This document shows, piece after piece, positions 13,601 through 25,600 of a stretch of 64,000 bases of DNA (its first letter is position 1; every line of letters starts with the position of its first letter). The translations under genes were made by a program, and so were the position numbers. The stretch comes from Anadara kagoshimensis (taxonomy: Eukaryota; Mollusca; Bivalvia; Arcoida; Arcidae). The notes beneath the pieces are model-generated. The model searched no databases. It was not told where the DNA came from and saw only the letters and a list, made by a program, of their open reading frames with translations. The DNA lies in NCBI GenBank assembly GCA_021292105.1, contig CM037870.1, positions 3,643,058-3,707,057 of the forward strand, in the 5' to 3' direction.

Positions 13601-16157
13601 ATCATTTCATGCACTTATGGGTTTAAATCTAACCAGGAAAATACATTATAGAAAGTAAAAGTTAAAATTGTATACTTAATTTTTTCAAATTCACCAAAAT
13701 ATTTGAAAAAAATAATGGTTTTGAACATTGAAATCGGGCCCATTCCTATACCTAAATTAAGCATATTAACCACCCTGCTAATGGTAAACGACATGGACTT
13801 ATTTAATACCTTATATACATCTTTTGCTTTGTGATGATCTGGTACCAGCTTTAAAACTTGCTGAAAATGTTGAAAGGCTTTATCCACGCTATCTTGATAA
13901 TATAAACAAATTCCTCGGACATATATAGCATCTGGATTCATACCCTCTCTCTGTATGATATCACTGAAAATAGAAATGACATATACTGTGATTACATTTA
14001 AGGTGAAAACAATTGATTGTTAAAACTTGATAAAACATCCCCTATCTACTATGATTGATTATACTGATATTTATATTGCATGTAATTTTGTATACAAGTT
14101 TTAAACCAGACTTGATTTTCTGAGTAACTCATTAAAATTCATTGACTTTATCACACTGTATATAACAAAATTTTCTTCACAAATGTCATAGATTTTTGCC
14201 TATGAAAACTAGTGACATGTATTACTTTTGGATAGCAATTTAAAGGTATGCATGTTGGTTATTATTATTATATATACCGGTACAAGAATATAGTACAACT
14301 CAGATAAAACTTGATAAATATTCTCTCAAGTCAGGGAAAAGTCAAAAGTCATTTTGTCTGACTATTTTTATTTGACATTTTTTCTATAAAACTAGAATCA
14401 TGAAAACTCAAGATGAAAGTCATGATGTCAAAGTAAGTTTCACTCAAAAAGCATCTAAAATTATTGTCATCCAAGTAAATACATACTTTGCAATTTCCTG
14501 AGCTTCTTGGTATCTTCCTAAAAATGCCAAACATTCAGCTTTTTTAACCTTAAATCTGGCACAGGCAGGACATTTTTCTAAACATCTATCCATGTAAAAT
14601 ACAACCTGAAGGAAAATTATATCGTAAAGAAAAATATACTGGCAATTACATTCACGTCATGGCATCTTCAGCATGGTTTTTTTCCAGTACAATTAAAACA
14701 TTAAATATATACATGTACATGTAAATGGAAACTGTACTAGTTTTTCCAACAATTTGTTTATTATGAACTACAGTACCTCCCACCATCTCGGTTCAAATAT
14801 TACTGGATCACTTAACAAAATCATTTATAAATGATGGGTGGAAATACATGTAAATCATTGGAATTTGATTTTTTTTTGTTTGTTGTTTTTTTAATGTATT
14901 TTTTACAATTTAGTTTTATGTCTTCTATAAAAACTTCAAGACAAAGAAGTCGGTTACTGGGTGTTGCCATAATGAAAACTTCTAACTTTGGGTTAAAAAA
15001 GTGTTAAAAGCAGTATCGGATTAACAAATAATTCAAATGCATCATAGGAATAAAAAATTGAAAAAGCAAACTAAAAATTAACAGATCTTGGTTCCATACC
15101 CTTCTATAGTCTCTCTTTTCAAAATCAGTTTCTGCCAAACCTTCAAATTTCTGTACATGATTGGATATTTCATACTGTAAATTAAATAATTCTAATAACA
15201 TTTTATATCTTATATCCAAAATCATCTTACCTGTCCTGTCACATTCTCATGATCTACATGTAGAAATAAGATTATATAAAGAAAAATAATAAATGAAAGG
15301 AAGATCACAGCAGGTATTTTACCAATAATTTCTTGGATGTTTTCACAGTCAATTGGATTTTTACATTATAAATGTAACAATTTTCATTATTATAAATATA
15401 CTGCTTTAAGTAATTAAGCATTTGAACTATAAATATTTTTGCTATCAGATTTTTTTTCCACAACAGTCCATTGTGTTATATAATGTGGTTTGAATAGCAA
15501 CAGGGATACAATTCTTATTTAAACAAGCCCTAACGCTGTGAACACATATGTTGATTGAATGAATGAGATTTTATATCCCAGTCAAGAATATTTCACTTCT
15601 ATCAAAATGTCACCAGCTGAAGTGACAGAAATCTTTACCTTTGCAATGTGATAAGGGCAATGTGCAGGAAGGGATCTTTAAAGGTCACCGGTCACCAAAA
15701 ACCGAATTTTTTTTAGTACTATTTTCCGAAAGATTACATCATAAAAAGTCGATTTAGCCACAAATAACATTTTTTAATCATTTCTGTCCTTTTCTACAGC
15801 GTAAATTAAAGCCCTGAAACTGTTGAAAATCTGTATTATCTCCCTTTGGTAGTAAAAGGGCACAAAACCGGAAGTGATGCAGAAGGTGTTATCTAAGCTA
15901 TTTAGGAAATGAAGCTTGTATAGTGAACTGCATTTATTACCCAGATTAATCGGAAATAACTTCTAGTGTTTTATATATATATTTATTTTTTAGCATTGGG
16001 TATTTCAGTTTCCTTCAGCAGAAAAAAATAAATAAAAAATAAACATAATAATAAGAAATAAATCAAGAAAAAGAAAACTATATTTGTGTTTGCTCTAAGT
16101 ATGATATACTATTTACTTATATTTTTACAAAACATAATTTTACATTTCTTTTGAAAT

Positions 16158-16196
<39 letters not shown>

Positions 16197-16660
16197 TTAT
16201 TTATTTATTTATTTCTATTTATCACAACAAATAATGAAAGAACCCAAATTTCCGTTTTTTATTCAAAATATTGTTCATATTAATTTTCATTAATATTTAA
16301 TATCATTTTAATTATCTTTGCTTATCTCTGATTCATTAATTAAATAATTAACTAATTAATTAATTACGTTATTTATTTATTTATTTATTTATTTATATCT
16401 ATTTATCACAACAAATAATAAAAGACACAAATTTCCGTTTTTTATTTAAAATATTGTTCACATTAATTTTTATTAATATTTAATATCATTTTAATGATCT
16501 TTACATATCTCTGATTAATTAATTAAATAATTAATTAATTATTTATTTACGTTATTTATTTATTTATTTTTATCTATTTATCATAAGGAATAATAATTTT
16601 GATTCATATTTGTTTTAGAAATTGTCCAATTTTTAATTCCTGTTTAGATTAAAATCAAAG

Positions 16661-16700
<40 letters not shown>

Positions 16701-16903
16701 TACCTATGTAATGAATAAAAAAAGCACGTTTTCGGGTAGAACTGGGTCCAAGACCTGTAGTTTTTTGTACAACTAAATTATCAAAATAAAGGTTTAAAAA
16801 ATAATTTGTTATTGTCTCTCAAATAAAATATTTTACCCCAGTATTACATAAATATGAAAACTATTTCAATTCAATAGCTTCCTATTCCTTATTTGCAGTA
16901 AGT

Positions 16904-16941
<38 letters not shown>

Positions 16942-19900
16942 TATAATATTAATAATAATAATCATCATCATCATCATTAATGTTTCCATGATAAAATAAA
17001 AAAATAAATTAATATAATAACTTTATTACGCTTAATTTTAATGGGATGAAAAGAACGTCATCAAAATGTGATACCAGTGGGATTACGCTCGACTAACTAA
17101 GAACTCAAAACTCGAGTGAAACTTTCTTTCATTTATTCACAATAAATTAATATCGTTCAAAGTGTGATTTACACCCCATCACATACCAGTAATTAAGAGA
17201 TTATCAATATGCTACATTGGGAAACATCCTGTTTAGAAGTAGACATCTACCACCTGTAATTAACAGAGTTTACCTTACAATATGCAACATTAATTGACAT
17301 GTGCGTATATCTTTATGATATACCCCCGTAAATGTTATTTGTCATTTTTTATGGATTCTGAAAATAGAATAAATTAAAGTTAAATTAGATTAGTTAAGTT
17401 GAACAAGGCATACATCTCTGTTTGAACATGTGAATTGGTGAACTGATTGAATAACGGAATTAAATTAATTTTGAAAATTAAAATTGTTTAAAATCTATAT
17501 ATTTGACTGAATTCGTTCATAATAATTTGAATTGTCTTAAATGATTATACCACTCATATTTCTCTGATTTAATTTAAGTGTTTATTTTGAATACATTCAA
17601 AACAATTAAAAAGCTGCATGAACAGGTGTGTAAATCTGGATTTAATTTGTTCTGAATTTTGTGGAAAAAACATGTTCATCGGTCATTGTGATTTTATTAT
17701 ATTCAAACTTCACAAAATATATCATTTTGACTTGAAATCAAACTTTAAAACCCTTCAAAACACCACACAAACCCACATGTAATATATGGATACATATAGA
17801 GGTTATGTGTCTTTCCTCAGCAGCTTAACACCATGTACGTCATCAATTAGGTCGCCGGAAAGTTACGAGCGGTGTCGGAAACTACCGAGTATTAGCAGTT
17901 CGTTCAGGTAAGGTTTTAGTGTATTACAGGTAAATGTAAGGCGTGGGAAACCGTCAGACACATCAATATTGACTATTCTACCCATTAGAATGCAAAATAC
18001 AAAATTGATAAATTTGGTGACCGGTGACCTTTAATGTGCCGTGCCTACTGTGACAGGGGGCATCAGTTTATAAGGACTTCCATTTCTAAACCCAGAGTGT
18101 TTGGCGATAGAACAGTCACTACCATTTTTTAAATCATTGTCAGACACTACTGAGATTCAAACTCTGACTCCCCACATACCCAGCAAATACCCTACCAAAT
18201 GAGTTACCATAGTGATATCTAACAATATGTACAATCAAACCAGTAACTCTATGAACACAATTCCTAACAATACACACAATATGTATATCATTACAACATA
18301 CCTCAGATTTTGCCACTGCATTTCCTGGTTCAAATTCTAGAATTTTTTGGTAACATCTTGCTGCTGCCGCTGTCTCTCCTAAGGCTAAGTGACATTTTGC
18401 TTCTCTCATGTAACCCTAAAATAAAATAATCATTTGAATATTTCTTATTAAATACTTATACATTTACTCCAGTCAGGTAATTTATACTCAGTGGCCAAAT
18501 TATGTTTTTTGTCTTTTCTGTGTTCATATTTTTGTATTGCCTTGTTTGAGTTTGTTTTCATTAATTGTACTGTTTCAGGTTCTTGGCTGTTGTATTAGCT
18601 ACTGCAAGTACATATTTCCAGTTGAAAAATTCCTTCTATTATTAATATTATATTACAATCAAGTCTATAAAGACCAAGAAATAGTAACCCAAAACAATTT
18701 TGGCTACCAGGAATAGAAACCTAGATACCACATCATCTATTAAAATGATCAGAACAATTCTATTTCACATTTAATTAAGCATAAAAACAGTGTGCCTCTG
18801 CATTGAATTGACATACTGCCGACCATGCCTTTTATGTTCCCACACTGGCCACCATCACGGTACCAAAGCAGCATCACTGCAACTAATGACGCACTAGTGT
18901 CAGTGATGTAATTAAATGGCACAATTCAGGTCGAGTTTTCATTCTTTTTATGCATAATTCAAGCATGACGGGCTCCTGTCGGAACATTGTGGGCGCGGTC
19001 GGTAATCCATCAATTGTTTTATGCCTTCGTGCAGAGTAACAGTTACCAATGAAACAGTGCATGTATTATTTTAAAGTAGCACATAATTTCATATATGAAA
19101 GGAGATATAAATGTCTTAATAAAAAAATACTAAAAATAGTAATTACTTTGACAAAGTTTTTGTCTAATCTGATTGAATGTCGTGCATCTTCTAAAGCATC
19201 TTTGTATTTGTTTAACATAATGTATGTTGCTGCTCGGTTGCCATAGTAAGCTGCACAAGTCGGGCATAGATCTGAAAATATACACAAATCAAAAAATTGA
19301 ATATGTTCTGTTAATGCAATAATGGTAATAATGCTGGAGTGATTTTTATGTTGACATAAATCATAAATCATAATAGCTTAACTACAGATTGCTACAAAAA
19401 TGATAAGATTTCCAGTATGGTATATAGCTCTGCATGTTATTATTAAATTTGTTTTAAATGTTAAAAGTTTTTTGCAATATATTAAGTTGCTGTTTACTGC
19501 ATATACAGGTAATTAAGTACACAAAGGATTTACTTTGTCTCCGATATTAACAGTTTGAAGTGGAGTGGATGTAATGGACTTTTACACTACAGTGAAAGAT
19601 TCTTTCAGTTATACTATAGTGAGGCAGTCAGTTTTGGAATGATAGAGGAAATCAGTTTTGGAGAAACCACCAACCTTCTGCAAGCAAACTGACCATTTGT
19701 CCACCGAGGTCTCTATTAACAACCTAAACCTTTAAAATTGGAGTCATATGGTGATGTACAATTACTTTTTAGTTGCATTTAGAACAGAAAATTGTCCACT
19801 TATAAAAGTTATTTCATTGAAATATTTTATCATCCGCAACAGTAAATTTACATCTATGCATTCTGTGTTTTCTCCAGAGTGTGCAATTTGGTGACTCAAG

Positions 19901-22209
19901 ATATTATGCATGCCATATTTTTTTTCAAATTTAGTTGGTCAAGGGTGTTCAAAATACTTGTAGTCAAATCTTAAGTAGTATATCAGGATAAAGAGTGCAC
20001 ATAACTCAATATTGCTGGCATCCTACATGTATTTCTTTTAAAACTACATGTGTTGGTAGTCAAATATTCTTAAATTTCTGAAAATAAAATCCTTTTTACA
20101 TATTTTTCACAAATTTGCTAAAACAGTTATGTTTTGAAAGAATTTCACATAAATTAGATGACAATGACAATTTTGACTACCAAGAATCGTTCATACATAT
20201 TTTTTTAAAGAGTCCCACATTATCATTTTATGCGATGGTCAATCACTGAAATTCTGCCTGTAAACCACTTATGTAGAAAACATAATTATTTTTATTCATA
20301 TAGACATACTGATGGCATCTGTGTAACATTTAAGGGCACTCAGATATTCTTTTGCTTTATAAAATGTATTTCCTTCTTCTTTCTTTTGTTCTGCACTTAT
20401 TAACGGATCTCTGAAATATCAATCAATAAAATAAATAATACAAATAATCTGATATAAACATTTAAATATGACATGCAGTGCTGCAGTGCATGCATTCTAG
20501 AAGGGGTTCATGGGCCATTGAATGATCTCCTATTTTGCCAAATAACCTCATTGTTAAGTCCTTATTGGGTCATACATTAAACAAATTCAAAAATGTTATG
20601 GTGTTCTACAGATTGGGTTTTGTTTTTGTTTTTTTTTGTTTGTTTGTCTTTTGTTTTTTTTTTTAAATTACAGTCTCGGAGAAAATCCTAGAATTAACAT
20701 GGTGAACACTGCATGCAGATTAAAATGTAACAAATATAAAAGACAACATGATTATTTGATAATAAAGGGTTATTGAACAAAGTTTGTGAAATAATGTACA
20801 GAGTTGACTCAACATTTGCACAAGTTTGCAGAATTATTTACCAAATCAACCCTAAAACCAGGAAAAATTAACCAATTTAATTTCAAAATATTTTATAAAT
20901 GATTTGTAAAAATTATTTCCATCATAAACAATACACATATCATTCATAGAACTTAAAACAAGGGCTGATCCTGTACCAATTCCATAATTTCATGTAGCGG
21001 TGGACATTCTATTTCTAAAGATCCCAATCCAATTTTTTTAATTTTGACAGAAAAAGGCTATTAATGATCAAACCATTTTCAAACTTTCCACAAAAAATAA
21101 GTTTTGAGTAATGCTGTTTAACGTCCCAGTCAAGAATATTTTAATTATATTGAGATGTCACCAGTTATAGACGAAGGTGCAGAAATTTTGCCTGTGCATT
21201 GCACTGATGGCATTATATACCAGGGTTTTTTAGCATGCCAAGCCCACCATGACATGGGACCTCGTTTATTTTCAGTTCCGTGACTTTCATTTAGTAATGC
21301 CTAGTGCTTGTTGAAAGAACAGTCACTACCCACTTTCAAGTCTTTGGTCAGACCTGGCCAGGGATCGAATAACCAACCTCCCACTTACGGAGCGAGCACT
21401 CTACCAACTGAGCTACCGCAGTGATACATAAAACTTAATGGTGTGGGTTACAAAATAAAGCCTTATCAATGTTGTACAAGTCGGTAATGAGTTGACCATA
21501 CACTCAGGATACATAATGGGCTATTACATTTTCAATTCAGACCCACCTCTATGGATGGCAACTAGAACAGTTTTTATTGAATATTTAACCATTGGGGTAA
21601 CTTTTTTTTTATAATTCCAATGTCATATGAAATTTTATAGGAATTCCAAAGACTAAAGAGATTTGTAATTTTTATTCTAATTCCAGTGTCTTCTATACTA
21701 AGTTTAACTGGAATTCCAACAGGTTTAATTACTATGATTTCTGTAAGTCTATTGTCATCCATTCATCCATCGGAATGGGGAAGGGGTGGAGTAAATATGG
21801 AATGACCCAATATTGACCAGTTAACCAATAATTTTTCTAGAACTTTCCATGGGAATCTGGGAATCTACTTTCACTTTTATATTTTTAGTAACATCATTAT
21901 AATCTTTGTTCATAAGAAATAATTAGTTTTTAAAACATGAAAAAAAATCAATAAAATGTGATGTAACAGAGAGATCATGAAAATAATTATGACAGAAATA
22001 AAAGCAGGAAAAAACGTGTTATGTCATAACTTAGATCATCGTCCAAAGTCACTTAAATCTGTCCATATTTGGCCTTCAAACAAATTATTTTGATTCTTAA
22101 AATATAAACATCGGTATCTCAATCAATTACTCAACTCTTTTTCTTTCGAGAACAGGTCATTTTGATATTCTACGTCCATTTGTTCCTCGGTTTCCGTGCC
22201 ACCCGACAT
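4655..22209 (-). CDS. DNAJC7: DnaJ homolog subfamily C member 7 (TPR-J co-chaperone), 13 coding exons
   Basis: Co-chaperone that binds Hsp70 and Hsp90 through TPR repeats and stimulates Hsp70 ATPase through its J domain; cytosolic in known homologs. Exons in transcript order: 22209-22136, 20410-20310, 19271-19147, 18415-18302, 15174-15100, 14605-14487, 13963-13810, 12813-12649, 12119-12028, 9519-9446, 8212-8066, 6157-6002, 4788-4655. All introns are GT-AG and the phases agree throughout. The sum is 1530 nt, or 509 residues (human protein about 494). TPR repeats fill residues about 26-360, with motifs such as [33 protein letters not shown] and [12 protein letters not shown]. The J domain starts at about residue 384 (KDYYKILG), and its HPD triad is intact at 412-414. 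A Gly/Phe-rich tail ends FSFQFG. The start codon ([10 protein letters not shown]) is the only one found that joins exon 2 in frame, using a gttgag donor; this first junction is the least certain. Confidence 0.95.
5375..5655 (-). repeat. SINE family A copy (tRNA-Ser/Leu-like head)
   Basis: Reverse-complement copy of the window's commonest SINE. A tRNA-like head (box A related to tagtggccaagcgg, box B related to ggttcaaatcc) is followed by a body with tgtgagaaagtttgtcag, gtggttttctctgggcac and ccaccatcccagaactgact. Other copies or fragments on the minus strand: 11380-11490, 12890-13010, 19545-19715, 37490-37730, 37735-37960, 38130-38350 and 38990-39195. On the plus strand: 34225-34440, 48656-48850 and 60143-60345. 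Family assignment is from box-like motifs only. Confidence 0.7.
6324..7606. mobile_element. 1.28-kb non-autonomous pogo/Tigger-like TIR element in DNAJC7 intron 11
   Basis: The left end CAGTCAACTCTCGTTAATTC and the reverse complement of the right end (CAGTCGACTCTCGTTAATTC) match over the TIR. Both ends are flanked by TA, the target duplication of the Tc1/mariner/pogo group. Multiple internal ttcgaatt/ttcgattt subterminal repeats occur near 7320-7590. No transposase ORF is present. Confidence 0.85.
7838..7898. repeat. (TCA)n microsatellite
   Basis: Trinucleotide run of catcatcat type with cgt and aat interruptions in DNAJC7 intron 11. Confidence 0.85.
8564..8807. mobile_element. hAT-like MITE with CAGGGATTTAT ends and 5-bp CCAAT duplication
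   Basis: Starts CAGGGATTTAT and ends ATAAATCCCTG, with CCAAT on both sides as a 5-bp target duplication. The interior contains attcccaatta and ttttcccaatttttag. A related degraded copy in opposite orientation lies at about 40856-41160. Confidence 0.7.
9001..9413. repeat. Interspersed repeat with cagggttcgtacagac start
   Basis: The block begins cagggttcgtacagac, like hAT-type termini, and contains several near-copies of atttaagggctttttagggt in opposite orientations at its two ends. It sits just before DNAJC7 exon 10. Boundaries and class are tentative. Confidence 0.4.
10504..11273. mobile_element. Bivalve-type interspersed repeat, 0.77-kb copy in DNAJC7 intron 9
   Basis: It starts AACAAGAGGCCCATGGGCC and ends near gcaatagctcatctgagctaaaa. 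The interior holds gaccttgacc-type phrases and gcacgacgcacgacag near the end. ORFs inside are short and not protein-like. Confidence 0.65.
13150..13375 (-). repeat. SINE family B copy (tRNA-derived head)
   Basis: Reverse-complement copy of the second SINE family: a tRNA-like head (agctcagttggtagagtg, ggttcgaaccc), then body phrases such as cactgttctttc and ggcatggcacactaaagaa. Other copies: 15560-18215 (split), 21110-21425 and 35370-35635 (minus), 43087-43430 (plus). A body fragment is at about 25440-25630. Confidence 0.7.
15682..18030. mobile_element. TTAA-flanked 2.35-kb non-autonomous element (piggyBac- or Kolobok-type target)
   Basis: Ends are perfect inverted repeats AGGTCACCGGTCACCAAA. 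TTAA stands on both sides (15678-15681 and 18031-18034), and the host SINE supplies the empty site. The interior is very AT-rich: TTTA runs near 16155-16215, TTA at 16660-16700, ATA/ATC at 16907-16977, and a tandem duplication of about 188 bp starting near 16206 and 16393. No transposase ORF is visible. It lies in DNAJC7 intron 4. Confidence 0.85.
16155..16977. repeat. Microsatellite cluster (TTTA, TTA, ATA, ATC)
   Basis: Runs of TTTA (16155-16215, 16370-16397 and 16553-16575), TTA (16660-16700), then ATA passing into ATC (16907-16977), all inside the TTAA-flanked element. Confidence 0.85.
18806..19015. mobile_element. Second copy of the AATTGAC MITE in DNAJC7 intron 3
   Basis: It is colinear with the copy at 2111-2326, with the same ends and shared internal blocks (ggtaccaaagcagc, aactaatgac, cattctttt). 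It is more diverged, and the internal TGACGTCA is lost. Confidence 0.78.
21110..21425 (-). repeat. SINE family B, nearly full-length copy in DNAJC7 intron 1
   Basis: The reverse complement reads from a tRNA-like head (gtagctcagttggtagagtg) through a box-B-like region into the family body, ending with tcttgactgggacgtt. It is one of the most complete copies in the window. Confidence 0.8.
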
Positions 22210-22351
22210 TGTGATTTTTCTTGTAGAGACAGCTTAACCCGAAAAATTTGATAAAGAAGTCGTTAACATTACAGTGACGCAATTTGAACGAACGTACCTT
22301 ATAAATATGCACCAAGACATCAGACCCAAGAATGTGTTCCGTGTTCTCCAT
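22157..22351 (-). other. Upstream ORF overlapping the DNAJC7 start codon, or an alternative first exon
   Basis: A 64-codon ORF beginning MENTEHILG runs in a different frame across the proposed DNAJC7 ATG (22209) and stops inside exon 1. It holds a good donor, AAG|gtacgt, after codon 18 at 22297, so its first part could instead be a separate first exon. If the leader is transcribed unspliced, it would be an overlapping uORF. Its protein sequence is not recognised. Confidence 0.35.
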
Positions 22352-22690
22352 TTTGAGTTCGTAGATATTGATAAAAATTAGGTATTATATTTTAGTCTTT
22401 GAACAATTTAAATGAAATTTGTTATTTAAATGAAAACGTTTGATAACAAATGAATTTTGATTGTCACATCAAAATCGGTCTTACATCGTCGAATACATGT
22501 ACCAAACACATGCTATTATATAGGGTACGATTTGGTGTAGGGTAGGACAAACCTGTTGCAGTTTCACTTTGTCCATAGTTGACAGTAGCTGAGGATTATG
22601 AGCAGGCTAGCAGTAGATGATTCCCGATCATAATAGGGGAGGGTGCTGCTTTTACCATAGTGGCTGTATAAAGCCGTCTTATCATTTTTT
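22210..22690. promoter_or_regulatory. Putative bidirectional promoter between DNAJC7 and the ASB gene
   Basis: The start codons of the two divergent genes are 481 bp apart, so both 5' leaders and core promoters should lie here. No clear TATA box or heat-shock element array was recognised. The section is free of the repeat families that fill the introns. The role is inferred from gene geometry only. Confidence 0.55.
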
Positions 22691-25600
22691 ATGGTTCAGA
22701 TTTTAAGGATGCAACAAAGTGGAGAGTTTTCATCAAAGTTATCATCAGCAGTTAAAAGTGGTGACATCAAAACAGTCAGAAGACTGGTGAAGGGAGGAAT
22801 CAGTGTCAATTCTAAACAGATATCATGGGTTATTGTTTGTTCTTATTTACATTCATCACATTTGCTTGAAAATTTATCAGCGTTGGGTTTAAAGGGGAGG
22901 GGAGAGACTCCAAAAGAGGAAATTTATCATGTTTATGTTAAACTCCATGTAATTTATTATCATCAGGGGCGTAGCCAGGCGTATGTTTGTATGCAAAAAC
23001 GTCCACATCGTTTTCGCAAAAAAAAAAAAAACGAGAGAGAGAGAGAGAGATATAATATATTTCTTATACCAAACGGTTAGTCTTCACCGGAAATGTTTTC
23101 AAGTGACTTTATCTGGTTGTTCTCGCACATAATCATGATCTAACTCTTATGCCTAGATACGAATGCCTGTTAACAATTACAATAAAGAACTTCTACTAGC
23201 CATTCGTCACGTTTCATTATGTATTAACGCAATATATTTACACATATATAACCTCTCCTCCGTTTAACCTCATCACTATATTAATTGAACTCCCATTTTA
23301 ACTGTGTGTTGTTTTCGTAGTGCTTATGCCATACAACATCAGATCCCCTTGTACCTCGTCTTCAGGTTTAAGAATGAACCAGTCCTTAAAAGAACAACAA
23401 AAACTACCACAGCATAGCATAAAATTATAAGAAAAATTCTGATAAATAGCGCCCTGGAGGGCCGAAAATTCGCACCAGGGCGGCCCCCAAACCCCCTGCC
23501 CTCTTTAGGCGTCCACATCATAAACACCCCAGCTACGCCCCTGATCATGAATATTCATTCTGCAACTTCATTCAGAAGCTGTATTAATATACAGTAAAAT
23601 CTTATGATACTGCCCTTAAATCACTTTGCTACGGGACCTTGGTGGCTGATTGGTTTAAGCCCCAGCTTGCGACTCACAGTGCCACTCACAACCTAGGTTT
23701 TAATCTGACTCTGCCACATCCTAGTCTAAGGCCTAAAAAAAAAATATGTGTGTTTCCGCTAACATAGAATTATTATAAAGGGTCGGTAGGTCGATTTTTT
23801 TTTTTTTTTTTTTTAATAGCATTTGTTATGCATGTGTATGTAATGTATTATGTTAAAATTATATTATAAATGTGTTGTTTAAGTTATTTTAGATGATTTG
23901 TTGACTTGTTTTTGATACAATAGAGTTTAAATTGAAAAACGAAAATGGATTTTTAAAAATCTGGAAAAAAAAATGGAGTCGGTCTTTTTTAGTTGGGTCG
24001 GTCGGGTTAGCGGAAACACACATATTTTTTTTTTAGGCCTAAGAAAGATTATCAGTTTGCTTGCTGAAGGATAGTGGTTTTCTCTGTGTACTCTATCTTT
24101 CTCCACAATCACAGATCTGTCTGCCTTGATATAAGCTAAAGAATCTTGACAGGCATAAAACACTATTTCTCCTTGATCTCCATGCACTCACAAAATTACT
24201 TTGCCACCTCACTTGTAAACGTCTACAGTATCTTTTGTATTCTACAGTCTGTTTTATGTTTTTCTCTCTGGATCTTTTTTTAAACCCTCTTATAACACTA
24301 AAATCTGTCTGAAAAAATTGTGGCAATAAATCAAGGTTTTACTGTATACCTATTTACTAATGTATAATCTGTGCTGTTGGCTTTATTTTATGCCTGCAAA
24401 CTGTAATTCAACAAAATACTTGTTGTCCAACATGGAAGTACCTGTAATTCCCAGAATTCATTCACTCTGTACAGTGACCTTTCATAAATACCCTACCTAT
24501 TGGGGACCCCGGTTGAGTCCAAGGAAGCTGGAAATCCACTGAAGAAGGTTTCGTTTTACTAATATACCCGGAGGTCCCTAGAATTTTCAATCAAGTGAAC
24601 CATGTGTTTTATCATACTCAGTCTTAATATAAATTAAAACAATAGAGTATTGCCAATTTTGTAATTACATGCCAAACCAATAATTCTGAAAAATGTTTTT
24701 ATTTTGATTTCAGTACAAAACAAGTCTTTTACACGATGCCGTGGCAACAGGGAGTGTTGAAATGGTCAGATTACTGTTACAAGCTAAGGCTGATGTAAAT
24801 GCTATCAATGAGGTTAGTATCATATGAGACCAGTCTAGGTTTTCAGAAACTTCTTTTGAGAATCAAAACAAAACTACCGGTAGTTAAAATAAGTAGCTTC
24901 ATCATTTAAATACTGTTATATATGTCAAAGAGCTTACATTAATTAGAGGAACATTATATACATTTTATCAATTTTAAAATAAGCATTTCTCAAAATCTGG
25001 ATTTTATTTCCCAAAATAGGAAACTGATAGTTCTCAAACATTTGTGGAATTTGTATTGAAACCTTAGTTCAGTTACCAATAGATGGTTTTTCAAATTTGA
25101 GATTTGGAAAGAAATAATGTACAAATAACGAGGGCATGCACCATTTACAAAACCTTAACATTTTTTGGAAAGCCAAGAATGTTGACAAAAGTGGAAAGTA
25201 TAATATATGGAATTTCATGCTTTCCAGAGTCTTTTCAAACCTGAACAATACTAAGCTTGTTTTGGATTGTCTCCCTTTATTTTCAGTGTAACCTAGTGAT
25301 TGGTTGATATTTTTCTCATTTATAGGATAAAAGAAGTGCTCTTCATCTAGCAGCTAGATCAGGAAAGACAGACATTTTACTGGAACTTATCAAATCTGGA
25401 GCTAATCTTAATGCCAGGACTTCTGTAAGTATTTAATGAAAAAAAACCTTTCTTAACCAAACAAATACTGATGCCCTGTGTCACATTAAGCAAGGCACAT
25501 TTAAGAGCCCTCTATGCAAATTGCTCTGAACACAGGACAAAGGTCAAAATTTCTGCTACTTTACCTATAGCTAACAGTGTCTGGAAATAATGAAATATTC

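Larger units (their letters stand above)
15560..18215 (-). repeat. SINE family B copy split by a 2.35-kb insertion
   Basis: The SINE tail is at about 15560-15681 and its tRNA-like head at about 18031-18215. Joined across TTAA, the two halves restore the order seen in uninterrupted family B copies such as 13150-13375, where the same point reads ttctttagtgtgcc. Confidence 0.8.

Noticed and set aside
22829-23080. Extension of the ASB first ORF beyond codon 46
   Set aside because: It runs into a TIR element and a GA-rich run; ankyrin homology stops at about codon 43 and resumes at 24714.
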